64,000 nt of DNA from JAIBAJ01 sp965284645 (GCA_965284645.1 OZ260106.1:868001-932000); one strand, 5' to 3'. Numbered from the stretch's first letter, positions 34,858-44,256 are shown. Translations and numbers: made by a program. The notes: generated by a model not told the origin, from the sequence alone.

Positions 34858-37563
34858 TTAACTTCCACACATCTCACAACCCTCTGGATTATCCAAAGAG
34901 CAGGATAGTTGTGCTTGTTCCTCTTCCGTAAGTCCAGGTGTTAAGCTGGGAACAAACTGAGGTACCGGAACAGCAGCTGCTTGTGGTGTAGCAGTATAAA
35001 CAGCTTCGGTGTTTGCTTGGTAAACAGGCGCTTGGTAAACGGGTTGTTGTGCTACCGGTGCAGGTTGTGGTGTAGGTTCGCTGTAGGGCGTTTCCATACG
35101 GGCCACTTCGCTGTATTGTGGTGGGTTTACAGGAGCCGAATAGGCTGGTACCAAGTCCGATTCTACATTGGCGCGAACAGCTTGTGTATTGTAGTTCACG
35201 GCAGGTTCTGCGCTTGTCATTGCCGGTGCTATTGTTGCAGTGGCTGTAGCTTCTACAACGGCTGGTTTTGCTGCTGTTTGTGTTGCAGGTGCCACCTGTT
35301 TTTGACCTTGTAAGGTAAATTGTTGTGCACTGCTTGCTGCTTGGCTACGTAGGTAGTACATACCGGTTTTCAATCCTTTTTCCCAAGCATACAGGTGCAT
35401 CGAACTCATTTTTCCTATGTTCGGATCCTGAATATGAATGTTCAAGCTTTGACTCTGGCAGATGTAAGCACCCCTGTCGGCAGCCATATTGATAATTACT
35501 TTTTGTGAAATTTCCCAAACAGTTTTGTAAAGCTCTTTAATGTTTTGTGGGATTTCATCAATATGCTGAACACTTCCTTTGTTGGCCACGATTTTGTTTT
35601 TCAACTCTTCGTTCCAAATTCCCAATTTCACCAAATCCTTCATCAAATGCTTGTTTACCACAATGTATTCTCCACTCAATACACGACGGGTGTATAAGTT
35701 AGAAGTATAAGGTTCAAAGCATTCGTTATTGCCCAAAATTTGCGAAGTGGAGGCGGTTGGCATCGGCGCTAACAATAAGGAATTGCGAACACCGTATTTT
35801 TTCACTTCTTCTTTCAATACATCCCATTCCCAACGATTGCCGGGTGTAACACCCCACATATCAAATTGGAACACACCTTGCGAAACCGGACTTCCTGCAT
35901 ACGTTTCGTAAGGACCTTCCAACTTGGCTAAGTCTTTACTCGCTGTCATAGCAGCATAGTAAATGGTTTCAAAAATATCCTTGTTCAGTTGCACCGCTTC
36001 TGGGCTGTCAAAAGGATAACGCATCATAATAAATGCATCGGCCAAACCTTGCACCCCTATTCCAATCGGACGGTGACGTAGGTTGCTACGACGTGCCTCA
36101 GGAACCGGGTAGTAATTGCGGTCGATAATACGGTTTAGGTTTTTGGTAATCACATAGGTTACTTCAAACAACTTATCGTGATCAAATTTGCCTTTATCAA
36201 TAAACCTCGGAAGGGCAATGGAAGCCAAGTTACATACCGCTACCTCGTCAGCCGAAGTGTACTCAACAATTTCGGTACACAGGTTTGACGATTTAATGGT
36301 TCCCAGGTTCTTTTGGTTGCTTTTCGCATTGCAAGCATCTTTGTAAAGCATGTACGGCGTGCCTGTCTCGATTTGTGATTTGATCACTTCCGCCCATAAT
36401 TCTTGGGCACGGATTACCTTTCTGGCACGGCCTTCCGATTCATAACGGGTATAGAGCTTATCAAATTCTTCGCCCCAGCAATCAGCCAATCCGGGAGCTT
36501 CATTCGGACAGAACAACGACCAACTGCCGTTTTCTTTTACCCTTCTCATAAACAAATCCGGAATCCAAAGAGCAAAGAACAAGTCGCGGGCACGTAACTC
36601 TTCTTTTCCATGGTTACGTTTTAATTCTAAGAATTCATACACATCGGCATGCCATGGCTCAAGATACACCGCAAATGAACCTTTACGTTTTCCTCCTCCT
36701 TGGTCAACATACCGAGCGGTATCATTAAATACACGCAACATCGGTACAATACCATTGCTTGTTCCGTTTGTTCCCTTGATGTAGCTACCTGTGGCCCTTA
36801 CGTTGTGAATGCTTAATCCGATTCCGCCTGCGCTCTGACTGATTTTGGCACATTGTTTCAAGGTGTCATAAATCCCGTCGATACTGTCGTCCTTCATGGT
36901 TAGCAAGAAGCAGCTAGACATCTGTGGTTTCGGTGTTCCGGCATTGAAAAGAGTAGGGGTAGCGTGGGTAAACCAGCGCTCGCTCATCAGGTTGTAAGTA
37001 TTGATTACAGCCTCGATATCGTCCTTATGAATCCCAACCGAAACACGCATCAACATGTGTTGTGGGCGTTCGGCCACTTTTCCGTTAAGCTTTAGCAGGT
37101 AGCTTTTTTCTAGGGTTTTAAAGCCAAAATAGTCATAGCCATAATCCCGGTCGTAAATGATAGTACTGTCTAGAATTTCGGCATTGGTCTGAATGATTTG
37201 GTATACATCCGGTGCCAACAATCCTGCCGGTTGACCTGATTTTGGATCCACATAATTGTATAAAGCCGTCATGGTTTCACTGAACGACTTTTTGGTGAAT
37301 TTATGCAAGTTGCTCACCGCAATACGGCTGGCCAACAAGGCATAATCCGGGTGAACGGTTGTAAATGAACCAGCAATTTCTGCCGCAAGATTGTCTAACT
37401 GGGAAGTGGTTACCCCGTCATAAATCCCTTCAATTACTTTCATAGCCACTTTGATAGGGTCTACAATAGGATCCAAGCCATAGCAAAGCTTCTGAATCCT
37501 GCTGGTTACTTTATCAAATTTTACCGACTCGCGACGGCCATCTCTTTTTACTACATACATCAT
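34858..37563 (-). CDS. nrdA: Ribonucleoside-diphosphate reductase, class Ia alpha subunit
   Basis: NrdA reduces ribonucleoside diphosphates to deoxy forms, with the radical supplied by NrdB. The order is an N-terminal ATP-cone (~1-90, VVKRDGRRESVKFDKV), the catalytic barrel with the active-site cysteine of PQMSSCFLL and the NLCTEIVEY motif (Asn, Cys, Glu), a radical-transfer Tyr pair in TGMYYLRSQ, and a C-terminal redox CEMCGS. At 901 residues it is longer than the usual ~760-860 because an Ala/Pro/Gln/Thr-rich linker of ~120 residues separates the barrel from the CxxC tail. The start may be this ATG or the next. nrdB lies 46 bp upstream, so they are one operon. Confidence 0.97.
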   Translation of the reverse strand: MMYVVKRDGRRESVKFDKVTSRIQKLCYGLDPIVDPIKVAMKVIEGIYDGVTTSQLDNLAAEIAGSFTTVHPDYALLASRIAVSNLHKFTKKSFSETMTALYNYVDPKSGQPAGLLAPDVYQIIQTNAEILDSTIIYDRDYGYDYFGFKTLEKSYLLKLNGKVAERPQHMLMRVSVGIHKDDIEAVINTYNLMSERWFTHATPTLFNAGTPKPQMSSCFLLTMKDDSIDGIYDTLKQCAKISQSAGGIGLSIHNVRATGSYIKGTNGTSNGIVPMLRVFNDTARYVDQGGGKRKGSFAVYLEPWHADVYEFLELKRNHGKEELRARDLFFALWIPDLFMRRVKENGSWSLFCPNEAPGLADCWGEEFDKLYTRYESEGRARKVIRAQELWAEVIKSQIETGTPYMLYKDACNAKSNQKNLGTIKSSNLCTEIVEYTSADEVAVCNLASIALPRFIDKGKFDHDKLFEVTYVITKNLNRIIDRNYYPVPEARRSNLRHRPIGIGVQGLADAFIMMRYPFDSPEAVQLNKDIFETIYYAAMTASKDLAKLEGPYETYAGSPVSQGVFQFDMWGVTPGNRWEWDVLKEEVKKYGVRNSLLLAPMPTASTSQILGNNECFEPYTSNLYTRRVLSGEYIVVNKHLMKDLVKLGIWNEELKNKIVANKGSVQHIDEIPQNIKELYKTVWEISQKVIINMAADRGAYICQSQSLNIHIQDPNIGKMSSMHLYAWEKGLKTGMYYLRSQAASSAQQFTLQGQKQVAPATQTAAKPAVVEATATATIAPAMTSAEPAVNYNTQAVRANVESDLVPAYSAPVNPPQYSEVARMETPYSEPTPQPAPVAQQPVYQAPVYQANTEAVYTATPQAAAVPVPQFVPSLTPGLTEEEQAQLSCSLDNPEGCEMCGS

Positions 37564-37609
37564 GGATAGGGAGAATTATTTTTGGAATAAATAAAATATA
37601 GGGCTTGAA

Positions 37610-38638
37610 TTAAAACTCTTCGTCAAATTTGATTTGGTTGTCACTGGTTGTGTTGCCTACCGATGCTTTGCGGTAGTCGCCAACTCGCTTTTCAAAGAAA
37701 TTCGTTTTTCCATCCATCGAAATCATTTCCATGAAATCGAAAGGGTTGGTGGCACCATACATACGGTTGTAGCCCAATTTCAACAACCAATAGTCGGCTA
37801 CGTATTCAATGTATTGGCACATTAAATCAGCATTCATACCTATCAAACGAACCGGCAAGGCATCTACAACAAACTCTTTCTCTACTGCCACCGCGTCTCC
37901 GATAATTTGGTGAACGGTTTTTTCGCTTAGCTTATTGTGAAGTTGGGAATACAACAAACAAGCAAACTCACAATGTAAACCTTCGTCACGGCTGATTAGC
38001 TCATTTGCAAAGCTCAAACCTGGCATTAAACCACGCTTTTTTAACCAGAAAATCGAACAAAAACTACCGGAGAAGAAAATACCCTCCACAGCAGCAAAGG
38101 CAACCAAACGCTCACAAAAGCTACCTTGGGTTATCCAACGCAAAGCCCAATTGGCTTTCTTCTTTACACAATCCAAATGGTCAATGGCGTGTAACAAGGT
38201 GTCTTTTTCTGGACCATCCTTCATGTAAGTGTCAATCAGCAGACTATACATCTCGCTATGGATGTTTTCAATCATCACCTGAAAGCCATAAAAGCAACGG
38301 GCCTCCGGATACTGCACTTCGTTTAGAAAATTGATGGCCAAGTTTTCATTCACTATTCCATCGCTAGCAGCAAAAAAGGCCAACACATGTTTAATAAAGA
38401 AACGCTCGTCCTCTGTTAATTTTCCTTCCCAGTCAATTCTGTCTTGATGCAAATCTACCTCTTCAGCTGTCCAAAAACTTTGCTCAGCTTTTTTGTAAAT
38501 GTTCCAAATCTCGGGATGTTTAATAGGGAATAGTACGAACCTGTCTTTGTTTTCGGTCAAGATAGGCTCAATTGGCATGGATGTGTTGGGAGGTAATACC
38601 TCTGCTAAGTTGATGTCGGCCACGGTTTGAGTTTCCAT
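37610..38638 (-). CDS. nrdB: Ribonucleoside-diphosphate reductase, class Ia beta subunit
   Basis: The ferritin-like subunit houses the diiron-tyrosyl radical cofactor. It has 342 residues. The block ARCFYGFQVMIENIHSEMYS matches the eukaryotic R2 form: it holds the radical Tyr (CFY), and iron-ligand Glu and His follow (IENIHSE). SRDEGLHCEFAC supplies the C-terminal Glu/His ligands. The C-terminus ends in an acidic KFDEEF, consistent with the R2 tail that docks in NrdA. It is transcribed ahead of nrdA. A possible structured leader lies at 38693-38775. Confidence 0.97.
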   Translation of the reverse strand: METQTVADINLAEVLPPNTSMPIEPILTENKDRFVLFPIKHPEIWNIYKKAEQSFWTAEEVDLHQDRIDWEGKLTEDERFFIKHVLAFFAASDGIVNENLAINFLNEVQYPEARCFYGFQVMIENIHSEMYSLLIDTYMKDGPEKDTLLHAIDHLDCVKKKANWALRWITQGSFCERLVAFAAVEGIFFSGSFCSIFWLKKRGLMPGLSFANELISRDEGLHCEFACLLYSQLHNKLSEKTVHQIIGDAVAVEKEFVVDALPVRLIGMNADLMCQYIEYVADYWLLKLGYNRMYGATNPFDFMEMISMDGKTNFFEKRVGDYRKASVGNTTSDNQIKFDEEF

Positions 38639-38692
38639 TATAATAATTTAATCTTCAAAAATTCTTCACTCTACAAACAACACCTCCGATTT

Positions 38693-38775
38693 GGTTAGAG
38701 GCGACGATTTCCCTGACGAAAATTTTTTGATTTTCGCCGCTTTTGGCCTTTCTACACCTGCCCCTACGTCTAACC
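38693..38775 (-). promoter_or_regulatory. Possible structured 5' leader of nrdB
   Basis: Upstream of nrdB, GGTTAGA (38693-38699) pairs with TCTAACC (38769-38775). Inside, CGAAAAT and ATTTTCG form a 7-bp hairpin (38717-38736), with an alternative pairing GGCGA/TCGCC. This could be an RNA regulating nrdBA or a stray structure. No NrdR-box pair (ACACNATATNTTGTGT type) was seen. The rest of 38640-39106 shows nothing recognised. Confidence 0.3.
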
Positions 38776-39106
38776 TTTTGGATTTTAACTACTTACGGGT
38801 AAGCAAGTAGCTGTCGTTTGTGTTCAACAAAGATTTTAAAAAAAACGCCTAGATGCGGCCGCAGTTATTCACTTTTGGGCAGAGTTTTTAACATTGGGTT
38901 TTGTGGGAAAAATTTTACCCTTCGCAAGGGCACATCGCTCTAAGGTTTAATGCGATATTAACTTCCAACTAACATTGGTTTTTAAACAATGTTTGGAAAT
39001 GTGGATTCTAGAAGTTATAGGTTTGGTTGCCTTTCTACCAACATGAAAATTGTATAGACCAACCCGTTTCAACCTATACTATCAACAGGCCAAAACCCTT
39101 GATTCC

Positions 39107-41008
39107 CTAGTAAGCCCTTACGTTTTTGCCTTCCATGTAGTTGATAAAGGCTTGGTTCGAAACCTTGGTGCCTCCCGGCGTAGGATAATCGCCTGTAAAG
39201 TACCAGTCACCCTTGTTATTCGGACAAGCATTGTGCAAACCTTCAATAGTTTGGTAAATGATCTGAACCTCGGCATGACAATCGGACGGTTTCAATAATT
39301 CGGCAATTTTGGCAGAGATTTGGTCGGCCGTAAAGGGTTTGTAAATCTCTTTCACTACATTAACCATCTCCTCTTTCGGCTTCGCTACCTGTATCTTGGC
39401 CATTTCATATACTTCGTCCAACAAATTCTCCATGAAATGGTCTTTCAACAAAGCAACCACGGCCTTGAAAGCAATAAAGTCTCCCAACTTAGCCATGTCA
39501 ATTCCATAGCAATCGGGATAGCGTATCTGTGGAGCCGATGAAACTACCACTATCTTTTTTGGACCCAAACGGTCCAACATTTTAAGAATACTCTTTTTTA
39601 AGGTGGTGCCCCTTACAATACTGTCGTCTATTACCACCAAATTGTCGATTCCCCGGCGTACCGTGCCATAAGTTATATCATATACATGGGTTACCAAATC
39701 ATCCCTTTGTGAATCCTCGGTGATGAAAGTACGCAACTTGGCATCCTTGATGGCAATCTTTTCAATTCTTGGCTTAATGGCCAGAATGGTTTCTAGTTGG
39801 GCATCGTCTAAATGACCTTCCGCCTCAAGGATTTTGCGCTTCTTCACATCCTTTAAATAGGATTCAACCCCACTAACCATGCCGTAAAACGAAACTTCGG
39901 CCGTGTTGGGTATAAAGGAGAAAACGGAATTCTTTACATCGTGGCCCACCGCATTCAAAATGGAAGGGGTCACATTCTTACCCAATTGCTTCCGCTCTTT
40001 ATAAATATCATGGTCGCTGCCCCGGCTAAAATAAATGCGTTCAAACGAACAAGCTTTCCTTTCGGCTGCTTCAATAATCTGTTCCTCACTTACGGCCCCA
40101 CTTTTCTTCACTACCAATGCGGCTCCAGGGGTTAATTCGGTTATGCTTTCCAAAGGAATATTGAAGGCCGTTTGAATAGCAGGTCGCTCAGATGCTACTA
40201 CCACAATTTCTTCATCGAAATAATAAAAGGCCGGACGGATGCCATTGGGGTCTCTTAGCACAAAGGCATCACCATGGCCAATCAATCCGCACATGGTATA
40301 GCCACCATCCCATTTTTTGGCCGAGTCGCGCAATATTTTACCTACATCCAAATGCTCGGCAATTAATCCGGAAATATCATAATTGGAATGTCCCTGATCC
40401 TTGAATCGTCTAAACAATCGCTCGTTTTCCTTATCCAAAAAGTGACCAATCCTTTCCATTACGGTTACGGTATCAGACTTTTCTTTTGGGTGCTGCCCAA
40501 GCTCCACCAATTGTTGGAATAACTCATCTACATTGGTAAGGTTAAAGTTACCCGCTACCACTAGGTTTTTCGACATCCAGTTGTTCTGACGCAAAAAGGG
40601 ATGACAATTTTCTACCGAGTTGCCTCCAAAAGTGCCATAGCGCAAATGCCCTAACAGCAATTCTCCACTGTAGGCCACATTCTTCTTTAACCAAGCTGCA
40701 TCGTTGTATTTGTTCGGGTGCGATTTATGGGCGCTTTCAAACTTCGACTGAATTTTTTCGAAAATCTCCTGAATGGCACCTGCCGCAGTACTTCTGGATC
40801 GGGAAATGTAGCGGTTTCCTGGTTCAACATCGAGCTTGATCGTGGCTACCCCTGCACCATCCTGGCCTCGGTTATGTTGCTTTTCCATCAAAAGGTACAG
40901 CTTGTTGAGGCCGTACATGGGCGTGCCGTATTTTTTGATGTAATAATCGAGAGGCTTGCGGAGGCGAATAAGGGCTACACCGCATTCGTGCTTAATGGGA
41001 TCGCTCAT
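39107..41008 (-). CDS. purF: Amidophosphoribosyltransferase, long Bacteroidota form
   Basis: PurF makes 5-phosphoribosylamine from PRPP and glutamine, the first step of purine synthesis. The N-terminal nucleophile is Cys9 after a short leader (MSDPIKHE, then CGVALI), so processing is expected. The glutaminase domain includes RGQDGAGVAT, LLGHLRYGT and the CHPF motif. The phosphoribosyltransferase PRPP loop is VVIDDSIVRGTTLKKS. At 633 residues it is longer than the ~470-500 of other phyla, with insertions around 330-410 and a C-terminal extension; this long type is, as far as I know, usual in Bacteroidota. It lies 69 bp after apt, with its own -7 box. Confidence 0.93.
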   Translation of the reverse strand: MSDPIKHECGVALIRLRKPLDYYIKKYGTPMYGLNKLYLLMEKQHNRGQDGAGVATIKLDVEPGNRYISRSRSTAAGAIQEIFEKIQSKFESAHKSHPNKYNDAAWLKKNVAYSGELLLGHLRYGTFGGNSVENCHPFLRQNNWMSKNLVVAGNFNLTNVDELFQQLVELGQHPKEKSDTVTVMERIGHFLDKENERLFRRFKDQGHSNYDISGLIAEHLDVGKILRDSAKKWDGGYTMCGLIGHGDAFVLRDPNGIRPAFYYFDEEIVVVASERPAIQTAFNIPLESITELTPGAALVVKKSGAVSEEQIIEAAERKACSFERIYFSRGSDHDIYKERKQLGKNVTPSILNAVGHDVKNSVFSFIPNTAEVSFYGMVSGVESYLKDVKKRKILEAEGHLDDAQLETILAIKPRIEKIAIKDAKLRTFITEDSQRDDLVTHVYDITYGTVRRGIDNLVVIDDSIVRGTTLKKSILKMLDRLGPKKIVVVSSAPQIRYPDCYGIDMAKLGDFIAFKAVVALLKDHFMENLLDEVYEMAKIQVAKPKEEMVNVVKEIYKPFTADQISAKIAELLKPSDCHAEVQIIYQTIEGLHNACPNNKGDWYFTGDYPTPGGTKVSNQAFINYMEGKNVRAY

Positions 41009-41015
41009 GGTTGTG

Positions 41016-41023
41016 CAAAGGTA
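41016..41023 (-). promoter_or_regulatory. -7 box of purF
   Basis: Minus strand TACCTTTG seven nucleotides before the purF ATG, predicting a nearly leaderless message. No exact -33 TTTG; the best is GTTTAAG about 20 nt upstream. Confidence 0.5.
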
Positions 41024-41077
41024 AATCGCAGGATTGACTTAAACTTGGCCTAAGCTTTAATTATTCTAAATTTTAGA

Positions 41078-41608
41078 TTAATAGCTTACCAACTCCCAAA
41101 TACTATCAGAATATTTGGATAGGTATTCCTTTCCTTTCAAAAAGTCTAAACCCACCAAGAAGGCAAATCCCCCCACTGTGCCCCCTGATGCCAATACCAA
41201 CTCGGCTGCCGCTGCTGCTGTTCCTCCAGTTGCCAGCAAATCGTCATGGATTAACACATTCCAACCGGGCTTTATGGCGTCTGTATGGATTTCTACCTTG
41301 GCAGTTCCGTACTCTAAACTATATTCAAATCCAATGGTTTTGTAGGGCAGTTTCCCCGATTTTCTTACAGGAATAAAAGGAATGTTCAAGGCATTGGCCA
41401 ACATCATTCCAAATAAAAATCCCCGACTTTCCACCGCAGCGATAGCATCTATTTGTTGTCCTTGCAACCTACGAGCCATCTCGTTTGTTATTTCCCGACA
41501 CAAGGAAGGGTCCTTGAGTAAAGGTGTAATGTCCTTGAATAAAATGCCTGGCTTCGGAAAATCAGGTACATCACGAATGGTGTCTACAATTTTTTGATGG
41601 AGGGTCAT
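41078..41608 (-). CDS. apt: Adenine phosphoribosyltransferase
   Basis: Apt salvages adenine with PRPP to give AMP in the cytoplasm. The protein has 176 residues, usual size. The PRPP loop is VLIHDDLLATGGTAAAAA. The N-terminal PKPGILFKDITPLL and AVESRGFLFG are classic for the family. Its position directly ahead of purF links purine salvage and synthesis. Confidence 0.97.
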   Translation of the reverse strand: MTLHQKIVDTIRDVPDFPKPGILFKDITPLLKDPSLCREITNEMARRLQGQQIDAIAAVESRGFLFGMMLANALNIPFIPVRKSGKLPYKTIGFEYSLEYGTAKVEIHTDAIKPGWNVLIHDDLLATGGTAAAAAELVLASGGTVGGFAFLVGLDFLKGKEYLSKYSDSIWELVSY

Positions 41609-41617
41609 GCTGCAAAG

Positions 41618-41667
41618 AAAAACAAAACCTCCGGAAATCTACAGGTTAGTGAAAGATTTCCAGAGGT
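41618..41667 (-). terminator. Terminator-like hairpin upstream of apt
   Basis: ACCTCCGGAAATCT (41627-41640) pairs with AGATTTCCAGAGGT (41654-41667), 13 of 14 positions, followed on the minus strand by TTTTGTTTTTC. It may end transcripts from the DUF465 gene 250 bp upstream or shape the apt leader. The remaining DNA to 41917 holds nothing recognised. Confidence 0.5.
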
Positions 41668-41917
41668 ATTTGTGGAAGCTGGTGTGGATTAAACCTTTTT
41701 TATACCTATATTGTTTTAATAATAGTCCAATAGCTATTTCGAGAATTATACCGAAAGGAAAAATAAGAGGAATCCTGTTCGTCTGGGCCTCCTAGCCTGA
41801 TTTATTTTAATCATCAGCCTTTGCAACTTGGGTAAAGGCCGATGAAACAGAACAGTAGTCCATTTTTCCCCTAAATTCAACGGTTAAAATCGGACTATTT
41901 ATAATGTCCATTGGGTA

Positions 41918-42151
41918 TTATTGCTTCAAAAGGTTGTAAAGACTGTCTTTTAGGTGTACTCTTTTCTTTCTAAGGTCTGTCAATACTTCGTCTGAAGCGG
42001 GTTGGGTATCCGTTTCAATGCGGTGGATTTCATGATCCAGTTCGTGATACTCGTCAAACAATCCTTTGAAATGGGCATTGTTCACTTTCAAATCGTGTAT
42101 TTTTTCTTTGTATTCTGGGAATTCGTGAATTAAATCGTGGTGTTTTTCCAT
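41918..42151 (-). CDS. YdcH/DUF465 family small protein
   Basis: The 77-residue, highly charged, all-helical protein contains EFPEYKEKIHDLKVNNAHFK and FDEYHELDHEIHRIE, the hallmark of the DUF465 (YdcH) family of small coiled-coil proteins. No function has been assigned to the family that I know of. It is monocistronic as far as the spacing shows. Confidence 0.88.
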   Translation of the reverse strand: MEKHHDLIHEFPEYKEKIHDLKVNNAHFKGLFDEYHELDHEIHRIETDTQPASDEVLTDLRKKRVHLKDSLYNLLKQ

Positions 42152-42242
42152 GTTCTATAATAATTTGAGGTAAAGGTAGGCTGTCTGTCAAGCCTAGATA
42201 ATGATGGCTGTCAGGAATACCAGCCCAAAAACATGATTTAAA

Positions 42243-42416
42243 CCCAGATTACGCATTAGAAATCGTAATGAAGCTTTCAAATGCAATAAAGACGAGGGTT
42301 TCAGGTTAATTTTTGGGTGAAGGAATAGTAAACTATTTTGAAGTCAAAAATTGTTCTGAAATTCTTGTATTTGAAGCAGTTGGAAGCTGTAATAGATTTC
42401 TAATGCTGAATTTGGG
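42243..42416 (+). mobile_element. MITE family X, copy b
   Basis: The 174-bp copy is flanked by TTAAA (42238-42242 and 42417-42421). Its right target repeat is immediately followed by MITE Y copy c, so the two elements share a junction. Confidence 0.88.
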
Positions 42417-42421
42417 TTAAA

Positions 42422-42582
42422 CCCATATTAGGTCTTAGAAATTCAAAATGGATTAACCAGTTGTAAATCAATTTGTTTGTCCAAATTAATAACAACCGCC
42501 AACCTGAAATTTCTTCGGGAGGAGTAACCCCAACTAAATCAAGTAGTTCGGATTAATAATTCTTCCTATTGATTAATCTTGG
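42422..42582 (+). mobile_element. MITE family Y, copy c
   Basis: It runs from CCCATATTAGG to GATTAATCTTGG. The inner hairpin (CAGTTGTAAATCAATTTG with CAAATTAATAACAAC) and the CAAGTAGTTCGGATTAAT core are kept. Its ends are more diverged than in copies a, b and d. The left 5 bp TTAAA is shared with MITE X; the right flank is TAAAA. Confidence 0.7.
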
Positions 42583-42598
42583 TAAAATCGGGAGGGGC

Positions 42599-43423
42599 TT
42601 AATCTTCTTCCTCTTCTATGTCTTTTTCTTTGCCCAACTTGTGTTGTAAGTCTTCCCAAGTGGATGGCATAAGCAAAGACTTGGTGCTGTAATCCTTCTT
42701 TTCGGCATATTCGCGAATGTAAACAGCTCTTTCCTTGCTATCAGGATGGGTACTAAGCCACGATAAATCGGATAATAATTCGGGTTGATCCTCGGCAAAC
42801 TGGTCCATGAGTGCTGCAAAGGGTAGGGGGTCAATTTCGGCATTTACCATGTAATCCACAGCCTTTAGGTCTGCCTCTTTTTCCATTTTCCTATCAAAGG
42901 CAGACGAGGAAAGGGTTTTTACGGCTTGTTTTATAACTTCTCCCCCAGCTCCGCCTGAAGCCATCCCCGCCAAAGCGGTAATACCTAATTCCTTCACCAA
43001 CTTTTTCGACACGTGCTTCCGTTCGATATGGGCAATCTCATGGGCAAGAACACCCGCCAAAGCCTCGGGCGATTCAGCATCCTTAATCAATCCAGAAAGG
43101 ACTACCAAGTGTCCGGCCGGTAGGGCAAAGGCGTTCACATCGGCACTTTTAATAAGGTGTACTTGAATGTTTTTTCTTTCTATTTCACTTCCTTCACAAA
43201 TCCGATTAATAATGCTGTCGACACTGTTGACTACCTCTTTGTCTTTTATAACTGTTTCGGTCTGTTTGATGGATTCCCAAAACAAATCCCCCAGTTTCTT
43301 TTCGGTTTCGTCGCTTATTCTTTCAATTTGAAACAGGCTTACCCAGTTCACAAGCGAAAAAACATACCATACCAAAAAGTAGGATGTGGCAATTGCCAAG
43401 CCTTTTAATAAGGTTTTCATCAT
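42599..43423 (-). CDS. M48 family membrane-associated zinc metalloprotease
   Basis: The 274-residue protein has an N-terminal membrane anchor (LAIATSYFLVWYVFSLVNWV). The zinc site is HEIAH at 128-132 with the third ligand in KMEKEADLKAVDYM (~185). AFALPAGHLVVLSGLI is typical of the M48 Oma1/BepA/HtpX-like group, which degrades misfolded membrane or periplasmic proteins. The C-terminus is acidic (EKDIEEEED). Its ATG overlaps the stop of the upstream gene (ATGA). It is the last gene of a four-gene membrane-protein operon. Confidence 0.9.
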   Translation of the reverse strand: MMKTLLKGLAIATSYFLVWYVFSLVNWVSLFQIERISDETEKKLGDLFWESIKQTETVIKDKEVVNSVDSIINRICEGSEIERKNIQVHLIKSADVNAFALPAGHLVVLSGLIKDAESPEALAGVLAHEIAHIERKHVSKKLVKELGITALAGMASGGAGGEVIKQAVKTLSSSAFDRKMEKEADLKAVDYMVNAEIDPLPFAALMDQFAEDQPELLSDLSWLSTHPDSKERAVYIREYAEKKDYSTKSLLMPSTWEDLQHKLGKEKDIEEEED

Positions 43424-43845
43424 GGTCTTACAAAAACAGAGGTTAAATCGCTATAAAACAACCATTCTACATGGATTCCTTTTCGAACTTGAACGGCCGT
43501 GTAAATGGTAGCGAAAAATTCTACTATATTAAATAGGAGTGCAGCCAATAAATAAGCAATATAGTCATTGGTCGCCTCGGCCTCGGTAAACAGCACTGAA
43601 ATGGTCCACCAAAAACCATAGCTATTGATGCAAAGCAGGGATGCCTGACTGAGCAAGGCCTGGGTACAATGCCAACGGACAAAGTAGGTTCCTTTTCTGT
43701 TGCCAAGAAAAAAGATTCCCGTTGCCAAAAGGTTGACGATAGGCAGGGGTAATCCGGCAATGATGGCTATTAGCGACATCAAATAGCTGTTTGAAGCTTT
43801 TTCCGCTTCATGGTCGCTAGGTTGGTAGGGTTGAAATTCGTCCAT
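43420..43845 (-). CDS. DUF4870-like membrane protein
   Basis: The 141-residue protein has three or four predicted membrane helices (LMSLIAIIAGLPLPIVNLLATGIFFLG; ALLSQASLLCINSYGFWW; YIAYLLAALLFNIVEFFATIY). FVRWHCTQALL resembles the QALNFQ-type motif of DUF4870 (Tic20-like) proteins. Function unknown. Overlaps its downstream neighbour by 4 nt and abuts the upstream one. Confidence 0.7.
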   Translation of the reverse strand: MDEFQPYQPSDHEAEKASNSYLMSLIAIIAGLPLPIVNLLATGIFFLGNRKGTYFVRWHCTQALLSQASLLCINSYGFWWTISVLFTEAEATNDYIAYLLAALLFNIVEFFATIYTAVQVRKGIHVEWLFYSDLTSVFVRP

Positions 43846-44253
43846 TTATAAACCTTTGGTAATGTTCCATATCCAGTTTGCCGCGATAAGCAGTAAAAAC
43901 GGAACAAGGATTTTTGGGTTTTTAAGCCGGGTATTGGCTTGTTGGTATTGTAAAAACAAGGATTGGCGGCCCAACAAAAGGTTGAGAAGGGTCCACAAAG
44001 GCAATAAAATCAAGAGTATGCCCAAAAAGATACCAATAGGATTGTACTGAAAGGCCTGCCAAAAATGTCCGTTTGCCAAACTTACAATTGCCCGGGTCGA
44101 CCCGCAAGATGGGCAAGGTACCCCGGTCGTTTGTTTGAACAGGCACACACTAAACGACGATTCAGGTGCATGGGCTGTCCAATAAATTAAGAGGTAGGCA
44201 AACGAACATCCAAGCAAAACCAAGCTATAAAGCCGGTTCCTTGTTTTGGTCAT
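43846..44253 (-). CDS. DUF2752 membrane protein
   Basis: The 135-residue protein has the DUF2752 signature GVPCPSCGSTRAIVSLANGH between membrane helices (LVLLGCSFAYLLIYWTA; PIGIFLGILLILLPLWTLLN; ILVPFLLLIAANWIWN). The CxxCG pair is conserved. The family often sits beside TM2 proteins, as here. Function unknown. Confidence 0.88.
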   Translation of the reverse strand: MTKTRNRLYSLVLLGCSFAYLLIYWTAHAPESSFSVCLFKQTTGVPCPSCGSTRAIVSLANGHFWQAFQYNPIGIFLGILLILLPLWTLLNLLLGRQSLFLQYQQANTRLKNPKILVPFLLLIAANWIWNITKGL

Positions 44254-44256
44254 TTA

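Noticed and set aside
38640..39106. NrdR boxes or a cobalamin riboswitch upstream of nrdB
   Set aside because: No ACACNATAT-type pair and no GCCACTG B12-box were seen.
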